DNA from: Phymorhynchus buccinoides
Lineage: Eukaryota; Mollusca; Gastropoda; Neogastropoda; Raphitomidae
Assembly (NCBI GenBank): GCA_017654935.2
Contig: CM065694.1
Span: 40,001 to 104,000 of the forward strand
DNA length: 64,000 nucleotides
Direction: 5' to 3'
Positions within the stretch are counted from its first letter, which is position 1. Each line of letters opens with the position of its first letter. A program made the translations under genes and the position numbers. Under the pieces are notes generated by a model. The model had not been told where the DNA came from. It was given only the letters and a program-made list of their open reading frames with translations, and did not search any database. Shown piece after piece: positions 56,966 through 64,000 of this stretch.

Positions 56966-57802
56966 AGGGGCAGACACACTGCATACGATGCGATCCGACT
57001 GTGACAGTTGTCAGGCATGATTCTCATGAAATTCTACTGTCTACATGAATCTGATGAAATCCTACTTAACTAGATTTGTTCACAATATTTGCAGACCCCT
57101 GTACTCGAATCTGTTGAAATATATCTTCTTCTTCTTCTTCTTCTTCTTCTTCTTCTTCTTCTTCTTCTTCTTCTTCTTCTTCTTCTTCTTCTTCTTCTGC
57201 GTTCCCGGGCCATAAGGTCACAATGGCTACGTATGTGTCAGTTTTCCAGTTTTCACTGGTGTCTTCGCTGCATTTAGTCGACACATTCCGATTTCGGAGG
57301 AGCTCAAAGGAGAAAACTATATGGAAGATATTTTGGAAAAAAGGCAGGAGAATGGGCCAAAAGTCAGAAAGATAGTAGATGACACAAAGCAAGGAAAAAG
57401 GCAGAGTCAAAGAGGGAAACCAGATTAGAGGAAGTTACAAGCACATAACTTCCAGAAGGTGGGGGAACTATTTGTACGGAAGACCCCCTGGTATCCTCAC
57501 GGGAAGAAATATATCTATTTTTGTACTGGACATGTGTATGTAATGCCTGTATTGGGGTCTACCACAGAGATTAGGCTTGTGGGGTCTACACCCCAAGGGG
57601 AGAAATATCTCTATTTTTGTACTGGACATGTGTATGTAATGCCTGTTTGGGGGTCTACCACAGAGATTAGGCTTGTGGGGTCTGCACGGGTATAGTGAAC
57701 AAAAAACAGTAGAAGTCATTTTTAGACGGAAGTATTTCACGTGAAACATGACTCACAGACATCGTCACAATCGCATCGCATCGTAATCAGTGTGTCTTCC
57801 CC
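56966..57802. mobile_element. piggyBac-like non-autonomous element (837 bp)
   Basis: The ends are inverted over about 40 bp with a few mismatches: AGGGGCAGACACACTG and ATACGATGCGAT at the left against the complement of CAGTGTGTCTTCCCC and ATCGCATCGCATCGTA at the right. Right flank TTAA (57803) and left flank GTAA fit a decayed TTAA target. Inside are a (CTT)n tract (57125-57198), the dispersed segment shared with the palindrome centre (about 57395-57500), and a tandem duplication of about 97 bp (about 57500-57690, with TTTTTGTACTGGACATGTG). No transposase. Confidence 0.75.
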
Positions 57803-57832
57803 TTAAATCGCATCACCCCTCACGGCCCACAT

Positions 57833-60073
57833 AGTGGAGGAATAGGCCTATGTTATTAACTGGATCTATCCCAGGTTTCCACATAGTGGAGGAATAGGCC
57901 TATATTATTAACTCAATCTATCCCAGGTTTCCATATAGTGGAGGAATAGGCCTATGTTATTAACTCAATCTATCCCAGGTTTCCACATAGTGGAGGAATA
58001 GGCCTATATTATTAACTCAATCTATCCCAGGTTTCCATATAGTGGAGGAATAGACCTATGTTATTAACTCAATCTATCCCAGGTTTCCACATAGTGGAGG
58101 AATAGGCCTATAATTATTAACTCAATCTATCCCAGGTTTCCATATAGTGGAGGAATAGGCCTATGTTATTAACTCAATCTATCCCAGGTTTCCACATAGT
58201 GGAGGAATAGGCCTATATTATTAACTCAATCTATCCCAGGTTTCCATATAGTGGAGGAATAGGCCTATGTTATTAACTCAATCTATCCCAGGTTTCCACA
58301 TAGTGGAGGAATAGGCCTATAATTATTAACTCAATCTATCCCAGGTTTCCACATAGTGGAGGAATAGGCCTATGTTATTAACTCAATCTATCCCAGGTTT
58401 CCACATAGTGGAGGAATAGGCCTATAATTATTAACTCAATCTATCCCAGGTTTCCATATAGTGGAGGAATAGGCCTATGTTATTAACTCAATCTATCCCA
58501 GGTTTCCACATAGTGGAGGAATAGGCCTATAATTATTAACTCAATCTATCCCAGGTTTCCATATAGTGGAGGAATAGGCCTATGTTATTAACTCAATCTA
58601 TCCCAGGTTTCCACATAGTGGAGGAATAGGCCTATATTATTAACTCAATCTATCCCAGGTTTCCATATAGTGGAGGAATAGGCCTATGTTATTAACTCAA
58701 TCTATCCCAGGTTTCCACATAGTGGAGGAATAGGCCTATAATTATTAACTCAATCTATCCCAGGTTTCCATATAGTGGAGGAATAGGCCTATGTTATTAA
58801 CTCAATCTATCCCAGGTTTCCACATAGTGGAGGAATAGGCCTATATTATTAAGTCAATATATCCCAGGTTTCCACATAGTGGAGGAATAGGCCTATGTTA
58901 TTAACTCAATCTATCCCAGGTTTCCACATAGTGGAGGAATAGGCCTATGTTATTAACTCAATCTATCCCAGGTTTTCACATAGTGGAGGAATAGGCCTAT
59001 GTTATTAACTCAATCTATCCCAGGTTTCTATATAGTGGAGGAATAGGCCTATGTTATTAACTCAATCTATCCCAGGTTTCCACATAGTGGAGGAATAGGC
59101 CTATGTTATTAACTCAATCTATCCCAGGTTTCCACATAGTGGAGGAATAGGCCTATGTTATTAACTCAATCTATCCCAGGTTTCCATATAGTGGAGGAAT
59201 AGGCCTATGTTATTAACTCAATCTATCCCAGGTTTCCACATAGTGGAGGAATAGGCCTATAATTATTAACTCAATCTATCCCAGGTTTCCATATAGTGGA
59301 GGAATAGGCCTATGTTATTAACTCAATCTATCCCAGGTTTCCACATAGTGGAGGAATAGGCCTATATTATTAAGTCAATATATCCCAGGTTTCCACATAG
59401 TGGAGGAATAGGCCTATGTTATTAACTCAATCTATCCCAGGTTTCCACATAGTGGAGCAATAGGCCTATGTTATTAACTCAATCTATCCCAGGTTTTCAC
59501 ATAGTGGAGGAATAGGCCTATGTTATTAACTCAATCTATCCCAGGTTTCTATATAGTGGAGGAATAGGCCTATGTTATTAACTCAATCTATCCCAGGTTT
59601 CCACATAGTGGAGGAATAGGCCTATGTTATTAACTCAATCTATCCCAGGTTTCCACATAGTGGAGGAATAGGCCTATGTTATTAACTCAATCTATCCCAG
59701 GTTTCCACATAGTGGAGGAATAGGCCTATGCCTATGTTATTAACTCAATCTATCCCAGGTTTCCACATAGTGGAGGAATAGGCCTATGTTATTAACTCAA
59801 TCTATCCCAGCTTTCCATATAGTGGAGGAATAGGCCTATGTTATTAACTCAATCTATCCCAGGTTTCCACATAGTGGAAGAATAGGTCTATGTTATTAAC
59901 TCAATCTATCCCAGGTTTCCACATAGTGGAGGAATAGGCCTATGTTATTAACTCAATCTATCCCAGGTTTCCATATAGTGGAGGAATAGGCCTATGTTAT
60001 TAACTCAATCTATCCCAGGTTTCCACATAGTGGAGGAATAGGCCTATGATATTAACTCAATCTATCCCATGTT
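57833..60073. repeat. 52-bp satellite, about 43 copies, with dimer and 521-bp periodicity
   Basis: The unit is ACATAGTGGAGGAATAGGCC, then TATGTTATTAACTCAATC and TATCCCAGGTTTCC. Two forms (CATATAG/TATG and CACATAG/TATAATT) often alternate, giving dimers of about 104-105 bp. A rarer variant TAAGTCAATATATCCC recurs 521 bp apart (58850 and 59371). Confidence 0.97.
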
Positions 60074-60129
60074 TCCATAATAACGGTTACACGTTTTGTA
60101 ATCCTGACGTTCAACACAATTAGGGAACA

Positions 60130-60405
60130 CACAATGCATAAAACACCTTAAGCATAACTGGAACACACAATACATAAAACACCTTAAACATAAAGCGGAG
60201 AGCTATATTCACACAATACATGAAACACCTTAAACATAAAATAAAGGTGATGTAATTTTGTTAACGGAGAGCTATATTCACACAATACATAAAACACATT
60301 AAACATAAAATAAAGGTGATGTAATTTTGTTAATGGAGAGCTATATTCACACAATACATAAAACACATTAAACAAAATAAAGGTGATGTAATTTTGTTAA
60401 CGGAG
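60130..60405. repeat. About 69-bp tandem repeat, 3-4 copies
   Basis: GGAGAGCTATATTCACACAA, then TACATAAAACACATTAAAC and AAAGGTGATGTAATTTTGTT, with starts near 60197, 60266, 60335 and 60402. Confidence 0.92.
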
Positions 60406-61414
60406 CGTTATATTTTTGCAAAATGTTCATCAGAATGTTTTTTTAATGGTCCAAGAACAATTATGTTCAAAATCTGTAACATATTTTCCAAGTCCATGTT
60501 TGACTGGTACAATTACGAATCTACACTCTCCTATGCCACGATGTCTAACTGTCAATGTTCAAGAGAACTCCTCCCAAAAGACGACAGCGGAAATAAAGAG
60601 GCACTATGGTGATTGTTATTTTGCAGTTGATTGCAGCTTGTGTTGACAGCCAGTGAAGCTAAATGAAAGGCATGCCCCATCATCGACTCCACGTGTCCTA
60701 ATAACAGTGGCTACTGCCGGTGTGGAAAACGAGGCCAGACGAGATTGCTTTTCACCGTGCGAGACAATGCGAGAGTTGTCAAGGAACCCGAAAATTAAGG
60801 CGTTAGAGGTGTTTGCTGGGCCGTGATTGTTCTAGGAGGAAATAATGTAGATGCCTACAGACGCTTCACCCCCAGTGTCTCTACCCTTAGTCCTCCTTTC
60901 TTTCTACACGCCTTTTAACTCTCACCAGCTGGGTGCTGGTTTACGGTTACACATCGCAAGGTTAGGTATCCCTAGGCTTTATGCACATCCAGCAATTACA
61001 GAAATCCTCCAGAAAAGCTGGTGGGCGTCCGATCTAATCCGCAGATATTATCCCCTCTGTTAAGTACGTGTTGAGTGTGAATGCAGGCAGGCTCTTGTTG
61101 GGGCTTCTGTCAGGAGTTGAAGGTCAAGTGTGGCTTTGCCAGATTGCTAGGTGGAGCTGGTTTCCCACGGGTATGTGTCTTACTGAGATAAGCTGAACCC
61201 ATGAGCGGATGGAGCAATGCAAGTAAAGAAAAGCTTTGGGAAAACAAACAAACACAAGAGGCAAGAAAGAAAGCAAGCAAGCAAACTCACAAAATCCTAC
61301 CACTATGTTAAAAAACCAACCCCACTCACAAAAGTACAACATGTTTGAAAACAACAAGAGTACAACAACGCTGCATGACTTGGATTATGCTTGCATTTTC
61401 AGTATTGCTGAAGC
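60406..61414. other. Non-coding stretch, nothing recognised
   Basis: About 1 kb with no convincing exon, RNA gene or element. Short frames at 60394-60646 and 60851-61063 show no family features. Confidence 0.5.
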
Positions 61415-61418
61415 TTAA

Positions 61419-61569
61419 AGGGCCAGCCACACGTTAGCTAGAATCGCACGACTGTATGATACGATTCGATCACGTGATCTCGAAGCGCGAATCATATTTT
61501 GTTCTTGGAGACCACGTGATCTAATCATATCGTACAGTCGTGTGATTTTAGCTGACGTGTGGCTGGCCC
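61419..61569. mobile_element. TTAA-flanked MITE, relative of the element at 56966
   Basis: TTAA at 61415-61418 and 61570-61573 flank inverted ends GGGCCAGCCACACGT and ACGTGTGGCTGGCCC. The pairing continues through GCACGACTGTA...TACAGTCGTG and CACGTGATCT. The subterminal ATACGATTCGAT and ACTGT motifs resemble those of 56966-57802, so the two probably share a transposase source. Confidence 0.85.
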
Positions 61570-61684
61570 TTAAGAGTATGATTATTTTCTTGTAATAGCA
61601 TTATTTATTTGTCCACATATTTATTTCTATTTATTTTCGTCAAAGACAAATCGTCCAACAAATTCTTTTTCACAGTCTTGTAAA

Positions 61685-62640
61685 CAAATGTGTGTGCATA
61701 GAAAACATTTACCCCTGTGTTTCACTAACTAAGCCCTGCATGTATCATTGTGAACTGTAGACATATGTGTGTGCATAGAAAACATTTATCCCTGTGTTTC
61801 ACTAACTAAGCCCTGCATGTATCATTGTGAACTGTAAACAGATGTGTGTGCATAGAAAACATTTACCCCTGTGTTTCACTAACTAAGCCCTGCATGTATC
61901 ATTGTGAACTGTAGACAGATGTGTGTGCACAGAAAACATTTATCCCTGTGTTTCACTAACTAAGCCCTGCATGTATCATTGTGAACTGTAAACAGATGTG
62001 TGTGCATAGAAAACATTTACCCCTGTGTTTCACTAACTAAGCCCTGCATGTATCATTGTGAACTGTAGACAGATGTGTGTGCACAGAAAACATTTACCCC
62101 TGTGTTTCACTAACTAAGCCCTGCATGTATCATTGTGAACTGTAAACAGATGTGTGTGCATAGAAAACATTTACCCCTGTGTTTCACTAACTAAGCCCTG
62201 CATGTATCATTGTGAACTGTAGACAGATGTGTGTGCACAGAAAACATTTATCCCTGTGTTTCACTAACTAAGCCCTGCATGTATCATTGTGAACTGTAAA
62301 CAGATGTGTGTGCATAGAAAACATTTACCCCTGTGTTTCACTAACTAAGCCCTGCATGTATCATTGTGAACTGTAAACAGATGTGTGTGCATAGAAAACA
62401 TTTACCCCTGTGTTTCACTAACTAAGCCCTGCATGTATCATTGTGAACTGTAGACAGATGTGTGTGCACAGAAAACATTTACCCCTGTGTTTCACTAACT
62501 AAGCCCTGCATGTATCATTGTGAACTGTAGACAGATGTGTGTGCACAGAAAACATTTATCCCTGTGTTTCACTAACTAAGCCCTGCATGTATCATTGTGA
62601 ACTGTAAACAGATGTGTGTGCACAGAAAACATTTACCCCT
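61685..62640. repeat. 77-bp satellite, about 12 copies, dimeric
   Basis: The unit contains GTGTGTGCATAGAAAACATT, then TACCCCTGTGTTTCACTAAC and AAGCCCTGCATGTATCATT, at an exact 77-bp period. Forms with CACAG/GTAGACAG and CATAG/GTAAACAG largely alternate, giving a 154-bp dimer. Confidence 0.97.
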
Positions 62641-62822
62641 GTTAATTTTTATTTTTCTGTGTAAATTAAATTATTTCTATGCATTAAATTACCCCTACCC
62701 CTTTCTTTAAAATATAATTATATGTATGTTTATATATGCGCATGTAACATAGTGGAGCCCTATTTTTATTTTTGGCAAACAAGTAAAATTGAAAAGCATA
62801 TTGACCAAGCCTCTTACTCTTA

Positions 62823-63040
62823 GAAAATTAATAATTGAAGTTGCGTAATTCGTAAGGCCATACTCCTGATCTGTTACTGTTTTAAACTGATTGTTCATGC
62901 GATGAAAACTTGTTCCACATCATCTACATTTCTGTAAGATATTTTATATTAGTCCTAATATTTTATTTTTGTTTCGTTAATCCCCCCCCCCCCCCCCCCC
63001 CCCCTCTGCCACAAAGCAAAGGTCAAGGTCACAGCCAGCA
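62823..63040 (+). repeat. Dispersed repeat copy 2 (partner at 41215-41415)
   Basis: Same sequence as 41215-41415 with a longer poly(C) tract (about 62983-63004) and a TATTAG insertion. It ends in AAAGGTCAAGGTCACAGCC. Confidence 0.88.
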
Positions 63041-63499
63041 AGCTCATCCATGTTTATCTTCCCCTGTACAGTATTTGCACATGGTGATCAATCGTCTAGG
63101 CCTAACAAAGGATTCGTACGTCGAAGGCAGTGAAATCGACGAACCCTGGATTTTCCGTATATTTGTTTTCAAGACTGAAATGAATGTGGGCTAAATGTTA
63201 GGTACGTCGTCTTGATTATGAGGTAAGACGTGATCTCTTATTCTCTAGGCCTAGGCCTTGTTGCCGGAAGTGCGATAGGCTAAGTATTGCATGCGCAGAG
63301 ATGATGTGCGAATGAACACGAACAACCGTTGTCAAACTCAAACTCAAAGGCGCAAATAAAACGAAACAACCGGGCCGTCAACGCACACACTCGGTACATC
63401 CATTTGTTACAGAAAATATAAGTTAACGACGTTAAAATGTACCTATTTGTACACACCTGAAGTCTTGTGTTTCTATTTAAAGAGCGTTTTTGTATATCT

Positions 63500-63950
63500 A
63501 ATGGAGAGTCTTCTTTCCAGTATCTCCTACTCGGTACAACACAACAGTAATCTCTGCAACAAATGATTTTCTTTCTTTTGTTCCTTACCGATGTATCTGA
63601 CTGCTTTGATCGTCATGACTTGAAGGCTCACGTCAAAATCAAGTATCCTGCTAACTTTAACCCTCTAACATCTTATGTTTTTTTGAGAAAACGACAACGT
63701 TAAAGTTTCAGTGGAGAGTGAGAGTCTTCTTTAGTTTGAAGAGTGTGACTGAGTCAAGGTTAAAGGTTGCACAACAGTAATCTCTGCAACAAATGATTAT
63801 CTTTATTTTGTTCTTTATCAATGTATCTGACTGCTTTGATCGTCGTGACTTGAAGGCTCACGTCAAAATCAAGTATCCTGCTAACTTAAACCCTCTAACG
63901 CCTTATATGTTTAGAGAAAATGACAACGTTAAGGTTTGAGTTAAGGTTAA
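63500..63950 (+). repeat. 230-bp direct tandem duplication
   Basis: ACAACAGTAATCTCTGCAAC at 63541 recurs at 63771. Homology runs through TGACTTGAAGGCTCACGTCA and AAATCAAGTATCCTGCTAAC with about 5-8% visible differences. No coding frame is conserved between the copies. Confidence 0.92.
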
Positions 63951-63971
63951 AGGTCGGGGCCACGGACGCAA

Positions 63972-64000
63972 CACACACACACACACACACACAACACACA
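63972..64000. repeat. (CA)n microsatellite at window edge
   Basis: CA dinucleotides to the end of the window, so the tract may continue. Confidence 0.9.

Noticed and set aside
60394..61063. Short open frames as candidate genes
   Set aside because: They are 60-76 codons without recognisable motif, splice context or codon bias.

Overview
The window looks like a nuclear genome scaffold from a marine invertebrate, most likely a mollusc. The evidence is spliced genes with GT/AG introns, several non-LTR retrotransposon fragments, tRNA-derived SINEs, TTAA-flanked MITEs, long (GA)n, (CT)n and (TCTG)n tracts, and roughly half of the sequence in tandem arrays. Two runs of exactly 500 N (6566-7065 and 34169-34668) are scaffold gaps. 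The sequence between them, 7066-34168, is therefore one 27.1-kb contig.

The only clear host gene is an axonemal (outer-arm, DNAH5/DNAH8-like) dynein heavy chain on the minus strand. Seven exons between 33512 and 21381 join in frame to give about 355 codons of the D6 P-loop/AAA6-lid region and the start of the C-terminal domain. The rest of the C-terminus is absent because the sequence folds back on itself at 20909. Positions 10053-31784 form a near-perfect 21.7-kb palindrome with arms of about 10.86 kb and a one-base centre. The left arm carries an inverted copy of the last five exons (plus strand, 11746-20436). The exons of the two arms differ by one synonymous base, while the introns carry many substitutions and small indels. 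The arms therefore behave like two alleles or two selected copies rather than two passes over one molecule.

The most striking local pattern is that almost every dynein exon has one splice boundary locally multiplied. A piece of exon plus the adjoining intron and splice site is tandemly repeated 3 to about 26 times (units of 42, about 70, 98-125, about 123-139, 133, 142-157 and about 90-100 bp). A 19-bp pyrimidine-rich minisatellite also leads into one acceptor.

Layout: 1-600 minisatellites; 603-2530 LINE reverse transcriptase (plus); 3484-5181 a second LINE (minus); 7066-8875 the endonuclease part of a third LINE (minus); 8985-9503 hairpin elements; 10053-31784 palindrome; 31906-33512 upstream dynein exons with their boundary arrays; 34669-44900 a mixture of AT-rich arrays, SINEs, LINE tails, a piggyBac-type MITE and a Tc1-like relic; 45386-55192 a 9.8-kb satellite of about 50-bp units with higher-order structure; 55859-56863 (CT)n tracts; 56966-57802 a piggyBac-like non-autonomous element; 57833-60073 a 52-bp satellite; 61419-61569 a related TTAA MITE; 61685-62640 a 77-bp satellite; then dispersed and duplicated non-coding sequence to the end. 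I found no rRNA gene, no CRISPR array and no convincing intact functional tRNA.
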